A stretch of 39,524 nucleotides of DNA. Source: Candidatus Omnitrophota bacterium (GTDB lineage: Bacteria; Omnitrophota; Gorgyraeia; Aquiviventales; Aquiviventaceae). The stretch covers positions 8,722-48,245 of the forward strand of contig JAHFGW010000002.1 in NCBI GenBank assembly GCA_023247235.1. The letters are read 5' to 3'. The position numbers were made by a program, and so were the translations under genes. Shown here in pieces: positions 1 to 10,982 of this stretch; position 1 is the first letter of the stretch, and every line of letters starts with the position of its first letter. The notes beneath the pieces are model-generated. The model saw only the letters and a list, made by a program, of their open reading frames with translations, was not told the DNA's origin and searched no databases.

Positions 1-1152
1 ATCTACCTCGACTATTACGGCCAGACGCCGGTGCTGCCTGAAGTCGGGCGGGCGGTGGCCGAGGCCTTGGGAGAGTTCGGCAACCCGTCCTCGATCCATC
101 GCGAGGGCCAGCGCGCCAGGCAGATGGTGGAGCGCGCCCGCGGGCAAGCCGCCGCGCTGCTGAACGCCAAAGCCGACGAGATCTGCTTCACCTCCTGCGG
201 AACCGAAGCCAATAACTGGGCGCTGCGCGGCCTGTTTGCCGCCAACCGCCGCAAGGGCGCCCACCTGGTCATCTCGGCCATCGAGCATCCCTCGGTCAGC
301 CTGGTCGCGCGGCGACTGGAATTGGATGGCGCGCACGTGACGATCCTGCCAGTCGATCATGAGGGTGTTGTGTCGCACGATGCGCTGCGCGCGGCCATCA
401 AACCGGACACCGTGCTCGTCTCCATCATGCTGGCCAACGGCGAAGTCGGCACGATCGAGCCCATCGCTGAGCTGGCCGAGATCGCCCATGAGCAGGGCGC
501 GCTCTTTCACACGGATGCGATCGCCGCGGTCGGGCACATGCCAGTGGACGTGAAGGCGCTCACGATTGATGCGCTGAGTTTTGCGGCGAACCAATTCTAT
601 GGGCCGCCTGGCGCGGCGGGACTGTTCGTGCGCCAAGGCGTGCGCATCCTGCCGTTGTTGGAAGGCGGCGGGCAAGAGCACGGCAGCCGCTCAGGCACCG
701 AGGGGCTGGCAGCGATCGTCGGCCTGGGGGCTGCCGCGGAGCTGGCGCGGCGCGATTTGCCTGCGCGAGGGCCTCGGCTGCGGCGGTTGCGGGATCGGCT
801 GCGCCAAGGACTTGAGGCGAAGCTTGAGGCGGTCCGTGTGCATGGATCATGGACCGAGCGGCTGCCGCATAACCTGCACGTGTGTCTTGATGGGCTCTCC
901 AGCGAATCGCTGATCCTCGGGCTTGATGAGGCCGGCCTCGCCGCAGGGCTTGGCTCCGCATGCAACTCCAAGGCGCTGCGGCCCTCGCACGTCCTGAAGG
1001 CGATGGGATTGACCGACGAACAGGCCAAGGGCGCGCTGGTGCTCACCGTCGGCGTCCCCACTACCGAGGCGGAGCTTGAGGAATCGGCTGAGCTGATCCC
1101 TCGGGTGGCCGAACGGATTCGGCGGGTCAGCGCGCTGACAAGCCGCGCATGA
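1..1152 (+). CDS. Cysteine desulfurase (NifS/IscS) homolog lacking the PLP lysine; 5' partial
   Basis: The reading frame is open from base 1 (IYLDYYGQTP, the usual IYLDxxATTP start), so the true start lies just upstream and the GTG at 31 is internal. The fold is clearly class V aminotransferase, NifS/IscS type: SCGTEANN, SAIEHPSV with the active-site His, HTDA with the PLP-facing Asp, and GSACNS holding the persulfide Cys (bases 961-963). The PLP pocket is eroded. The SxHK motif that carries the Schiff-base lysine reads SFAANQF (Gln at 592-594), NNE is NGE, the Gln of DxxQ is Ala, and the RFSLGR arginine region reads LTVGV. The frame is intact over its whole length, so this is not a decayed gene. 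Normal desulfurase activity is unlikely; a scaffold, persulfide-carrier or cluster-ligand role is inference. It overlaps the next gene by ATGA. Confidence 0.85.
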   Translation: MYLDYYGQTPVLPEVGRAVAEALGEFGNPSSIHREGQRARQMVERARGQAAALLNAKADEICFTSCGTEANNWALRGLFAANRRKGAHLVISAIEHPSVSLVARRLELDGAHVTILPVDHEGVVSHDALRAAIKPDTVLVSIMLANGEVGTIEPIAELAEIAHEQGALFHTDAIAAVGHMPVDVKALTIDALSFAANQFYGPPGAAGLFVRQGVRILPLLEGGGQEHGSRSGTEGLAAIVGLGAAAELARRDLPARGPRLRRLRDRLRQGLEAKLEAVRVHGSWTERLPHNLHVCLDGLSSESLILGLDEAGLAAGLGSACNSKALRPSHVLKAMGLTDEQAKGALVLTVGVPTTEAELEESAELIPRVAERIRRVSALTSRA

Positions 1153-2348
1153 AATACGTGGTGATTCTTCCCGATGGCGTGTCTGATGTGCCCATCGCCT
1201 CACTGGGCAACAAGACGCCTCTTGAAGTCGCCACGCATCCGAACATGGATTGGATCGCGCGCGAAGGCCTCACCGGCTGGGCGCATACCATTCCGCAGGG
1301 CTTCAAGCCCGGCTCTGATGTCGGGTGCATGAGCGTCTTCGGCTACGATCCTCGCACGCACTTCACCGGGCGCGCTCCGCTGGAGGCGGCGGCCCAGGGC
1401 ATCAGCTTGCGCAATGGGGACGTCGCCTTCCGCTGCAATACCGTGACCGTGGAAGACGGCATCATGGCGGATTACTCGGCCGGCCACATCGACACCCAGG
1501 ATGCCGTGGAGCTCATCAAAGCGGTCCACGAGCGGCTGAAGAGCGAGGGCCTGCATTTTTATCCCGGCGTCTCCTACCGGCATCTGGCCTTGGCGCATGG
1601 CGCGGACTTTGCGAAGACCCAGTGCACGCCCCCCCATGACATCTCAGGCCAACCGATCGCTTCGCATCTGCCCACCGGTCCCGGGTCGGATCTGCTGCGG
1701 CGGGTCATGGAGGCTTCGGTCACGATCCTCAAAGAGCACCCGGTGACGCAGCGACGGCTTCACGCCGGCAAGCGGCCGGCGACCATGCTGTGGTTCTGGG
1801 GCCAGGGCACCGCGGCGAGCTTTCCGCCGTTTCAACGGCAGTACGGGCTGCGCGGGGCCTGCATCAGCGCGGTAGACATCGTGCGAGGGTTGGGCCGGCT
1901 GGTGGGGTTTGACATCATCCAGGTGCCGGGTATCACCGGCTATTTTGATACGAACTACAAGGGCAAGGCAGACTACGCGTTGAAGGCCCTGGACGATCAT
2001 GACTTCGTGCTGATCCACATCGAGTCGACGGATGAAGCCGGGCACATGGGCGATGCGAAGAAAAAGATTCAAGCGATCGAGGACACGGATCGGCTCGTGG
2101 TCGGCACCGTGCTGGAGGGGCTGAAGCGGCGCGGAGAGCCGCATGCCGTCTTGCTCGTGTGCGACCATCCGACCAGCACCGCGCTGAAAACGCACATCGC
2201 GGAGCCGGTGCCCTTTGCCCTCTATGTGACAGGGGTCGAGAAGGACGGCGCGAGCGCCTATAATGAGGTGGCCATCAAAGGCTCGCGCCGCCGGTTTGAG
2301 AACGGCTTTGAGCTCATGGGTTTTTTCCTCAGGCAGAGTGCACCGTGA
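1149..2348 (+). CDS. apgM: 2,3-bisphosphoglycerate-independent phosphoglycerate mutase, archaeal (ApgM) type
   Basis: This enzyme interconverts 3- and 2-phosphoglycerate in glycolysis and gluconeogenesis, in the cytoplasm, with two divalent metals. The 399 aa length fits the ApgM family of the alkaline phosphatase superfamily. Visible motifs are the N-terminal metal site ILPDGVSD, the phospho-acceptor serine region KPGSDVGCMSVFGYDP, the metal-binding EAGHMGD and VCDHPTS, and the later KTHIAEPVPF. The start ATG overlaps the stop of the desulfurase-like gene as ATGA, so the two are probably translationally coupled. That pairing has no obvious metabolic logic. Phosphonopyruvate decarboxylase-related paralogs share the fold, but the glycolytic role is the most likely. 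Confidence 0.9.
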   Translation: MKYVVILPDGVSDVPIASLGNKTPLEVATHPNMDWIAREGLTGWAHTIPQGFKPGSDVGCMSVFGYDPRTHFTGRAPLEAAAQGISLRNGDVAFRCNTVTVEDGIMADYSAGHIDTQDAVELIKAVHERLKSEGLHFYPGVSYRHLALAHGADFAKTQCTPPHDISGQPIASHLPTGPGSDLLRRVMEASVTILKEHPVTQRRLHAGKRPATMLWFWGQGTAASFPPFQRQYGLRGACISAVDIVRGLGRLVGFDIIQVPGITGYFDTNYKGKADYALKALDDHDFVLIHIESTDEAGHMGDAKKKIQAIEDTDRLVVGTVLEGLKRRGEPHAVLLVCDHPTSTALKTHIAEPVPFALYVTGVEKDGASAYNEVAIKGSRRRFENGFELMGFFLRQSAP

Positions 2349-2424
2349 AAATGGACACGTCCCCATTTTTCGTTCAGGTCAAACGTGGTGATGTTTCGAG
2401 GAAAATCGAAGCGTCCCCATTTTT
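2348..2424. repeat. Paired CGTCCCCATTTTT repeat in the apgM-pepA gap
   Basis: CGTCCCCATTTTT occurs twice as an exact 13-bp direct repeat, at 2358-2370 and 2412-2424. The first copy is preceded by AAAATGG, which makes an imperfect palindrome (AAAATGG ... CCATTTT). A short TTCGA/TCGAA hairpin lies just before the second copy. The repeat fills the gap up to the Shine-Dalgarno AGAGGAGG (2425-2432) of pepA. The bases are much more AT-rich than the flanking genes. It may be a small dispersed or REP-like repeat; only a genome-wide search can say. Confidence 0.55.
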
Positions 2425-2436
2425 AGAGGAGGTTCG

Positions 2437-3942
2437 ATGCGTATTACGGTGAAGTCGGGGCCACAGGGACGTCACGGGATCCGCGTCGTGGGCGGGTTGC
2501 AGGGCGAGCGGGGCTTGGAGCGGTTGCTGCCCGCCTCGACCGGACGGGATCGTGCCCTCAGGCGGCTCTTAGAGGGGGCGGGATTTCGCGGCGCGCGCAA
2601 CGAGACGGCCTTCTTGCCGCACGGGCGCGGCTGGGTGCTCGCGGTGGGCTTGGGCAAAGCCAAGGAGCTCAGCTTGGACACGACGCGCCAGTTCGCGGCT
2701 ACCGCGGCGCGGACCGTGCGCGCCCGAGGCCACACGTCGCTGTCGCTGCCGGTCTTAAAAGAGCGCGGCCTGGGCGCCTCGGAGCTGGTCGCCCAGGCGC
2801 TGACTGAAGGCGCGCTGTTGGGGCTGTATCGCTATGACGCGCTGCGCGAAGTTCCCAAGGAAGACCGTGCCAAGCGCATCGACGCGGTGACGCTCGTCGT
2901 GGAGCGCCCGAGTGAAACCGGACCGGCCCGGCGCGGAGTCGCCAAAGCGGAAGTGCTTGCCGAGGCGGTCCGTCTTGTGCGCGATCTGATCAACGGCCCG
3001 GCGAATCTTGTGACCCCGACCGTGTTGGCGAACGAAGCCCGCCGGATCGCCCGGCGCTACCGGCTGAGGTGCCAGGTGACGCCGTTCGCGCGGCTCAAGC
3101 GCCTGGGGTTCGGCGGCATCGTCGGCGTCGGCCAAGGCAGCGCCCACCCGGCGCAGTTCATCGTGCTGGACTATCGGCCGGCTCGCCCCGCCCCAGGCCT
3201 GGGCGGGGCACGCGTGAAGGCGACCTTCGCCTTGTGCGGCAAGGGCATCACGTTTGACTCCGGGGGGTTGAGCCTGAAGCCCTCAAGCAAGATGGAGCAA
3301 ATGAAGTGCGACATGTCCGGGGCCGCCGCGGTCTTGGGGACCGTGCAGGCGGCCGCGGCCTTGAAGCTGCCGGTGCGGATCATCGGCATCATCGCGGCGA
3401 CGGAGAACATGCCGTCGGGCACGGCGCAGCGGCCCGGGGACGTCATCAAGACGCTGTCCGGAAAGACCATCGAGGTCATCAACACCGACGCGGAGGGCCG
3501 GCTCGTCTTGGCGGATTGCCTCCACTATGCCAAGCGCTACAAGCCGGATGCGGTCATCGATGTGGCCACGCTGACCGGCGCCTGCGTCGTCGCGCTGGGC
3601 AGCGAGGCGATCGGGCTCATGACCAAAGATGAAACGCTGGCGGCCAGGATCAACCAAGCTGGCAAAAGGACATACGAGCGGGTCTGGCGGCTGCCGCTGT
3701 GGGATGAGTATGCGCCGATGATGAAATCCGACATCGCGGACATCAAGAACGTGAGCAACACCGGCGAGGCAGGCACGATCACCGCGGCGAAGTTCCTGGA
3801 GATCTTCACCGAGGGCCTGCGCTGGGCGCACCTGGACATCGCGGGCACCGCCTGGACGGAGAAGGGCAAACCGTACGTGCCCAAGGGCGCGGTCGGCATC
3901 GGCGTGCGGTTGCTGATTCAACTGTTGGAAGATTGGAAATAG
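2437..3942 (+). CDS. pepA: Leucyl aminopeptidase, M17 family
   Basis: This is a cytosolic, normally hexameric, two-metal aminopeptidase that removes N-terminal residues, especially leucine, from peptides. At 501 aa it has the standard full length: an N-terminal macro-like domain of about 170 residues and a C-terminal catalytic domain. The catalytic part shows [10 protein letters not shown] (metal Lys/Asp), [11 protein letters not shown] (metal Asp) and the family signature [12 protein letters not shown] with metal Asp/Glu and catalytic Arg. The start at ATG 2437 is supported by a strong AGAGGAGG four bases upstream. PepA proteins in some bacteria also bind DNA as architectural regulators; nothing here tests that. 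Confidence 0.95.
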   Translation: MRITVKSGPQGRHGIRVVGGLQGERGLERLLPASTGRDRALRRLLEGAGFRGARNETAFLPHGRGWVLAVGLGKAKELSLDTTRQFAATAARTVRARGHTSLSLPVLKERGLGASELVAQALTEGALLGLYRYDALREVPKEDRAKRIDAVTLVVERPSETGPARRGVAKAEVLAEAVRLVRDLINGPANLVTPTVLANEARRIARRYRLRCQVTPFARLKRLGFGGIVGVGQGSAHPAQFIVLDYRPARPAPGLGGARVKATFALCGKGITFDSGGLSLKPSSKMEQMKCDMSGAAAVLGTVQAAAALKLPVRIIGIIAATENMPSGTAQRPGDVIKTLSGKTIEVINTDAEGRLVLADCLHYAKRYKPDAVIDVATLTGACVVALGSEAIGLMTKDETLAARINQAGKRTYERVWRLPLWDEYAPMMKSDIADIKNVSNTGEAGTITAAKFLEIFTEGLRWAHLDIAGTAWTEKGKPYVPKGAVGIGVRLLIQLLEDWK

Positions 3943-3953
3943 GGAGGCAGCCC

Positions 3954-4574
3954 ATGGCGAACTCCGAGAGCGAGCTGAATCGGCTCAGGCAGGCGCTGGA
4001 GATTCCTCCGAAGCAAGAATGGGAGTACGTGGTCCGGCTCCTGCTGCGCCTGATCGGGGAGGATCCCACCCGCGAGGGCCTGCGGCGCACGCCGCTGCGA
4101 GTCAAGCAGTCCTTGCAGTTTCTGACGCGAGGCTACCAAATGGACCCGGCGAAGGTGCTGAACCGATCCTTCAGGGAAGTCCGCTCTGATGAGATGGTCA
4201 TCGTCAAGGAGATTGATTTCTTCAGCTTATGCGAGCACCATCTGCTACCGTTTTTCGGCAAGTGCCACGTGGCGTATCTGCCGGACAAGAAGGTCATCGG
4301 GCTGAGCAAGATCCCCCGCCTGGTCGATGCGTTCGCGCGGCGGCTGCAGGTCCAGGAGCGGCTGACGACGCAGATTGCGGAGGCGCTGAACACGCACCTG
4401 CAGCCTCGGGGGGTCGCCTGCGTGCTGGAGGCGTCGCATCTGTGCCTGATGATGCGGGGCGTCCAGAAGCAGAACACGCTCGCCGTGACCAGCTCCATGC
4501 TAGGGGCCTTCCGCACCGATGAGAAGACCCGCAGCGAGTTCCTCACGCTGATTCGCTCGAAACTATCCGCATGA
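3954..4574 (+). CDS. folE: GTP cyclohydrolase I
   Basis: It converts GTP to 7,8-dihydroneopterin triphosphate, the first step of folate (and tetrahydrobiopterin or queuosine) synthesis. I chose ATG 3954 (206 aa) over the ATG at 3933 because AGGGAGG (3941-3947) sits six bases upstream and overlaps the pepA stop. The zinc and active-site motif [10 protein letters not shown] and the second zinc cysteine in [11 protein letters not shown] are intact, as is the GTP-binding [20 protein letters not shown] block. The protein therefore looks like an ordinary Zn-dependent FolE-1A. It is followed immediately by the structured element at 4575-4677. Confidence 0.95.
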   Translation: MANSESELNRLRQALEIPPKQEWEYVVRLLLRLIGEDPTREGLRRTPLRVKQSLQFLTRGYQMDPAKVLNRSFREVRSDEMVIVKEIDFFSLCEHHLLPFFGKCHVAYLPDKKVIGLSKIPRLVDAFARRLQVQERLTTQIAEALNTHLQPRGVACVLEASHLCLMMRGVQKQNTLAVTSSMLGAFRTDEKTRSEFLTLIRSKLSA

Positions 4575-4677
4575 CCCGCCACCTGCCAGTCCAGCCAAAG
4601 GCTGGCGCGGCATGAGGCAGCGTCGCACCATGTTCCCGCCGCGCGGCCGCCGACAGCGGCCGCTGGCAGGTGGTGGG
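4575..4677 (+). promoter_or_regulatory. Candidate structured leader: gap-free four-way junction that hides the next gene's SD
   Basis: The 103 bases between the folE stop and the ATG of the CbiX-like gene can fold almost completely. P1 pairs 4575-4589 with 4663-4677 (15 bp, one G-U). P2 is CCAGCC-AAA-GGCTGG (4591-4605). P4 pairs CGCGGC 4606-4611 with GCCGCG 4638-4643. P3 pairs 4644-4650 with 4656-4662 around the loop CGACA. Only base 4590 is left unpaired at the junction. The 3' strand of P1 contains the only plausible ribosome-binding stretch (AGGTGG) and ends at the start codon, so pairing would block translation. It does not match the cobalamin riboswitch box that I know. A palindromic mobile repeat is the main alternative. 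Confidence 0.6.
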
Positions 4678-7173
<2,496 letters not shown>

Positions 7174-7212
7174 GCGTTCAACCTCGTCCCAGGACTTCCA
7201 TCCCGCCTGCGA

Positions 7213-7250
7213 AGCCCCCTTGTGGGGCTAACTGGTTATGATAGAATTAG
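7213..7250 (+). promoter_or_regulatory. Hairpin and possible -10 region upstream of the aldolase
   Basis: The 141-base gap before the aldolase gene holds a short hairpin AGCCCC-CTTGT-GGGGCT (7213-7229) without a clear T-tract, followed by an AT-rich stretch with TATGAT (7237-7242). The hairpin might be a weak terminator for the upstream operon and the TATGAT a -10 box for the aldolase/kor operon. No convincing -35 box is found at the right distance, so both are tentative. Confidence 0.3.
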
Positions 7251-7314
7251 ATAGGGCTTGGATACTCGTCCAAGCTGGCAGGGAAGGTCTGTCGTAGCCC
7301 CTACAGGAGCCGCC

Positions 7315-8250
7315 ATGGCCAACCGACCGCTCTCGCTTGAGGATCTGGATCTGCCGATCGGCAAGAAAGCCCGCCTGTACCGGTTGACCCACAAATATGG
7401 GCCGGGCAACGGGCGCATGATGGTCTTACCGATCGACCAGGGCCTGGAGCACGGGCCACGGGATTTCTTCGTGAACCCCGAGAGCCTGAACCCGGAATTC
7501 CAGCTCCGCCTGGCGCTGGAGGGCGGTTTCTCAGCCATTGCCTTTCAGGTGGGGCTGGCGGAGAAGTACCTGCGGGCCTTCGCCGGCAAAGTGCCGCTGA
7601 TCCTGAAGATCAACGGCAAGACCGAGATCCCGCCGGATGATGAGGCCTTTTCGCCCTGCCATGCGCGCGTCGAGGACGCGGTGCGCTTGGGAGCGGACGC
7701 GGTGGGCTATACGTCCTACATCGGCTCGCCTCGCCAAGACGAGGATTTCATCCAGTTCGGACGCGTGCGGCGGGAGGCCGAGCGGGCCGGGATGCCTCTG
7801 ATCATGTGGGCCTATCCGCGCGGCAAATACATCGAGGAGCGCGGCGGCCGAGGCAGCCTCTATGCGATCGACTACGCGGCGCGCGTGGCGCAGGAGCTCG
7901 GGGCCGACGTCGTGAAGGTGAACTACCCGAAAGTTGATGAAGCCAAGCGGGCGCTGTACCCCAAACCCTATAACGAGCTGAAGCTTTCCCAGGTCGAGAT
8001 GCTGCGGCAGGTGGTGGCCTCCGCAGGCCGCACGCTCGTGCTCATGTCGGGCGGCTCCAAGCGGAGCGACGAGCAGCTCTTGGAGGACGTCCGCGCGGCC
8101 TTGGAGGCCGGCGTGACCGGCTTCATCTTCGGCCGCAACATGTGGCAGCGGAAATTCGGCGAGGCGCTGAAGGTGGCGGAGACGATCGCGAACATGACCC
8201 GGCAAGTGTCCCAGCCGGCGGCCAAGAGTAAGAAAGCCGCGTTGGTGTAG
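7315..8250 (+). CDS. fbaB: Class I fructose-bisphosphate aldolase, DhnA/FbaB type
   Basis: This Schiff-base aldolase interconverts fructose 1,6-bisphosphate with DHAP and glyceraldehyde 3-phosphate. The start ATG 7315 (311 aa) has AGGAG six bases upstream; the track start at 7258 is rejected. Family features are MVLPIDQGLEHGP, GADAVGYTSYIGSP, the Schiff-base lysine in ADVVKVNYP (Lys 201), and the phosphate-binding LMSGGSKRS and GFIFGRNMWQR. The archaeal-type aldolase matches the archaeal-type mutase upstream. Some archaeal aldolases of other families also carry FBP phosphatase activity; that is not predicted here. Only eight bases separate it from korA. Confidence 0.9.
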   Translation: MANRPLSLEDLDLPIGKKARLYRLTHKYGPGNGRMMVLPIDQGLEHGPRDFFVNPESLNPEFQLRLALEGGFSAIAFQVGLAEKYLRAFAGKVPLILKINGKTEIPPDDEAFSPCHARVEDAVRLGADAVGYTSYIGSPRQDEDFIQFGRVRREAERAGMPLIMWAYPRGKYIEERGGRGSLYAIDYAARVAQELGADVVKVNYPKVDEAKRALYPKPYNELKLSQVEMLRQVVASAGRTLVLMSGGSKRSDEQLLEDVRAALEAGVTGFIFGRNMWQRKFGEALKVAETIANMTRQVSQPAAKSKKAALV

Positions 8251-8258
8251 AAGCCCAG

Positions 8259-10103
8259 ATGGCACAAGCGCGCGATGAGTTGACGGTATGGATCGGCGGG
8301 GCCGCCGGGGACGGGATCGCCTCGGCCGGAGAGTCGTTCTCGAAGGCCTGCACCCGCGCAGGCTACCATGTCTTTGCCTATAACAGCTACCAGTCGGTGA
8401 TCCGCGGCGGCCACGTCTGCATGCACGTCCGCATCGGCCGCCAGAAGGTCTGGACGCACGGCGATACGTGCAACTACCTGATCGCCCTGAACCAGGACAC
8501 CTTCAAGCGGTATGCCAAGAAGGTGACGCCCGGCGGGGCCGTGTTCTACAACACGGACAAGTTCAAGGCCTCAGCGAGCGACGTAGGCCCGGACGTGCAG
8601 CTCATCGGCCTGCCCGTTATGGAGCTGGTGGGCAACCAGTTGATGCAGAATACGGCGCTGATGGGCGCGTTCCTGGGCGCCGTCGGGCTTGACCCGACCA
8701 AGATGCGCGAACTCATCCAAGAGCGATTTACGAAGAAGGGCGAGGCGGTCATCAAGGCCAACGTCGACGCCTTCGACAAGGGCATCGACTTCGCCAACAC
8801 GAAGGCCAAACCGGCCGGGGTGCGCATCGGCGCCTCCGACGGCAAGCCGCGCTTGCTGGGCAGCGGCAACGCGATCGTGGGCTTCGGCGCGGTGGCCGCC
8901 GGCTGCCAGTTCTACGCGGCCTACCCCATGACTCCCGCGTCCTCCATCCTGCATTGGCTCGCGCAGTACGGGCCCAAGGCCGGCATGCTGGTCAAGCAGG
9001 CCGAGGATGAAATTGCAGTGATCAACATGACCGTCGGCGCCGCCCACGCCGGCGTCCGGGCCATGTGCGGCACCTCCGGCGGAGGCTTTGCGCTCATGAC
9101 CGAGGGGATCGGCGAAGCGGGCATGACCGAGACGCCGATCGTCATCCTGGAGGCCCAGCGGGGCGGGCCCTCCACCGGGCTGCCGACCAAGACGGAGCAA
9201 GCCGACCTCTTTCAGGTGCTCGGCGCGTCGCAGGGCGACTTTCCCAAGATCGTCCTGGCTCCCTGCACGCTGCCCGAATGTTTCACGCTGACCATCCGCG
9301 CCTTCAACCTCGCCGATCGCTACCAGTGCCCCGTCATCATCATGTCTGATCTCTACCTGGCCGAGCGCAATGAGACGCTCGAGGGGCTGGAGATCCGCAA
9401 CATCCCGATTGACCGCGGGCCGCTGCTCACGCAATGGAACGGCGCGGCCTACCACCGGTATGAGGACACGCCGACCGGCGTCTCGCCGCGCGCGATCCCC
9501 GGGACGGAGGGCGCCGTGCATGTGGCGGCGACCGACGAGCATGACGAGGATGGAATTCTGATCAGCGATGTCTTCTCGAACCCGCCGGCGCGCGTGAAGA
9601 TCATGAGCAAGCGCATGCGGAAGATCGAGCATGCGCTCAAAGAGCTGCCGCCGCCGCAGCTTGAGGGGCCGGCCGATGCCGAGCTCACGCTCGTGGGCTG
9701 GGGCTCGACCTATTCCGTCCTGCGCGAGGCCATGGATGCGCTGAACCGCGAGGGCCTGTCCGTGAATCTCCTGGCGCCGCGCGTGCTCGCGCCGTTCCAG
9801 GGCGAAGCTGTTGGGAAGCTGCTGGCCGGCACGAAGATCACCCTGGCGGTCGAAGCCAACTACACCGGGCAGCTCGCCCGGCTCATCCGCATGGAAACGG
9901 GGTTCGCCATCCGCCACCACCTGCACAAGTTCGATGGGGAGCCGTTTGAGCCGCGGCAGGTCATCGACCACGCCCGGACGATTCTCAAGACGAAGCCGAA
10001 GGAGCCGGTGATCGTCATCGCGGTCAGCGATGAGGGATTGCCTCCGGATTTCTCGCCGATCGCCTCGCCCGCTCTGGGGGCCGAGACGGCGCGCCAACAT
10101 TAA
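8259..10103 (+). CDS. 2-oxoacid:ferredoxin oxidoreductase, fused gamma-alpha subunit (first copy)
   Basis: The 614 aa protein carries an N-terminal gamma domain (GGAAGDGIASAGESF, then SVIRGGH, about residues 1-190). An alpha domain follows, with GFGAVAAGCQFYAAYPMTP and the TGLPTKTEQADL block. With the beta subunit encoded next, it oxidatively decarboxylates a 2-oxoacid and reduces ferredoxin, or runs in reverse. Two-subunit enzymes of this layout include 2-oxoglutarate and broad-specificity 2-oxoacid oxidoreductases; the substrate cannot be read safely from sequence. It lies 8 bases after the aldolase gene, and its closest relative in the window is the copy at 12417. Confidence 0.9.
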   Translation: MAQARDELTVWIGGAAGDGIASAGESFSKACTRAGYHVFAYNSYQSVIRGGHVCMHVRIGRQKVWTHGDTCNYLIALNQDTFKRYAKKVTPGGAVFYNTDKFKASASDVGPDVQLIGLPVMELVGNQLMQNTALMGAFLGAVGLDPTKMRELIQERFTKKGEAVIKANVDAFDKGIDFANTKAKPAGVRIGASDGKPRLLGSGNAIVGFGAVAAGCQFYAAYPMTPASSILHWLAQYGPKAGMLVKQAEDEIAVINMTVGAAHAGVRAMCGTSGGGFALMTEGIGEAGMTETPIVILEAQRGGPSTGLPTKTEQADLFQVLGASQGDFPKIVLAPCTLPECFTLTIRAFNLADRYQCPVIIMSDLYLAERNETLEGLEIRNIPIDRGPLLTQWNGAAYHRYEDTPTGVSPRAIPGTEGAVHVAATDEHDEDGILISDVFSNPPARVKIMSKRMRKIEHALKELPPPQLEGPADAELTLVGWGSTYSVLREAMDALNREGLSVNLLAPRVLAPFQGEAVGKLLAGTKITLAVEANYTGQLARLIRMETGFAIRHHLHKFDGEPFEPRQVIDHARTILKTKPKEPVIVIAVSDEGLPPDFSPIASPALGAETARQH

Positions 10104-10121
10104 CCTAAGGGAGCGAGCTTG

Positions 10122-10982
10122 ATGGCAGAAGTGAAAGAGTTTGCCGGGAAGATCAAGCCGGACTGGTGTCCGGGCTGCGGGGACTACGGGGTGCTCAACG
10201 CCCTCCAGCGGGCGCTGGCCGATCTGGACATCGCGCCCCATAACGTGCTGGTGGTGTCGGGCATCGGGTGTTCCTCGAACCTGCCCGGCTTCATCAATGC
10301 CTACGGGTTCCACGGGCTGCACGGGCGGTCGCTGCCGGTCGCAGCCGGCGCGCGGCTGGCCAACCACGGGCTCACGGTGCTGGTCACCGGCGGCGACGGG
10401 GACGGCTACGGGATCGGAGTGGGCCACTTCGTCCATACCTGCCGGCGCAACATCAACATGACATACATCGTCATGGACAACCAGATCTACGGCCTGACGA
10501 CCGGGCAGGCCTCGCCGACGACGGAAAAAGACATCCGGACCAAGTCCACGCCGGAGGGCACGATCGAGATCCCGCTCAACCCGATCGCGCTGGCGCTCAC
10601 CTGCGGCGCGACGTATGTGGCCCGCGGGTTCTCGGGGGAAAACCTGCAGCTGGCCAATCTCCTCAAGGGGGCGATTGAGCACAAGGGCTTCTCGCTGGTT
10701 GATGTGTTCTCGCCGTGCGTGACCTACAACAAGCACAACACCTATCCGTGGTTCCGCGAGCGGGTCTACAAGCTGGAAGACGAGCGGCACGACCCCTCGG
10801 ATTTCCGCCTGGCGATGGAGAAGGCGTTCGAGTGGGGCGCGCGCATCCCGATCGGCCTGTTCTACAAGGTGGAGCGGCCGACCTACGAGGATGAAGATCC
10901 CACGCTGCGCAGCGGCATCCCGCTGGTCAAGCAGCCGGCGGGGCGCGCGAACCTCGCGGAGATTATGCAGGATTTCATGTGA
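10122..10982 (+). CDS. 2-oxoacid:ferredoxin oxidoreductase, beta subunit (first copy)
   Basis: This is the TPP- and [4Fe-4S]-binding beta subunit, 286 aa. Cluster ligands are visible as CPGCGDYG, the cysteine in GIGCSSN and the one in DVFSPCVTYN. The TPP/Mg motif is GGDGDGYGIG with MDNQIYGLTTGQ after it. The start ATG 10122 is preferred over TTG 10119 because AAGGGAG lies eight bases upstream. There is no fused ferredoxin (delta) domain, so an external ferredoxin must be the electron carrier. The stop overlaps the Rieske gene as TGATG. Confidence 0.92.
   Translation: MAEVKEFAGKIKPDWCPGCGDYGVLNALQRALADLDIAPHNVLVVSGIGCSSNLPGFINAYGFHGLHGRSLPVAAGARLANHGLTVLVTGGDGDGYGIGVGHFVHTCRRNINMTYIVMDNQIYGLTTGQASPTTEKDIRTKSTPEGTIEIPLNPIALALTCGATYVARGFSGENLQLANLLKGAIEHKGFSLVDVFSPCVTYNKHNTYPWFRERVYKLEDERHDPSDFRLAMEKAFEWGARIPIGLFYKVERPTYEDEDPTLRSGIPLVKQPAGRANLAEIMQDFM

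Noticed and set aside
1-1152. Pseudogene or frameshift explanation for the desulfurase-like gene
   Set aside because: The frame is open throughout and family motifs on both sides of the changed sites are in the same frame.
4575-4677. Cobalamin riboswitch upstream of the CbiX-like gene
   Set aside because: The conserved B12-box sequence I know is not present; the four-way junction is reported on its own merits.
4612-4677. ORF-track start of the CbiX-like gene at 4612
   Set aside because: It lies inside the folded leader, adds a basic tail before the signal peptide and has no ribosome site.
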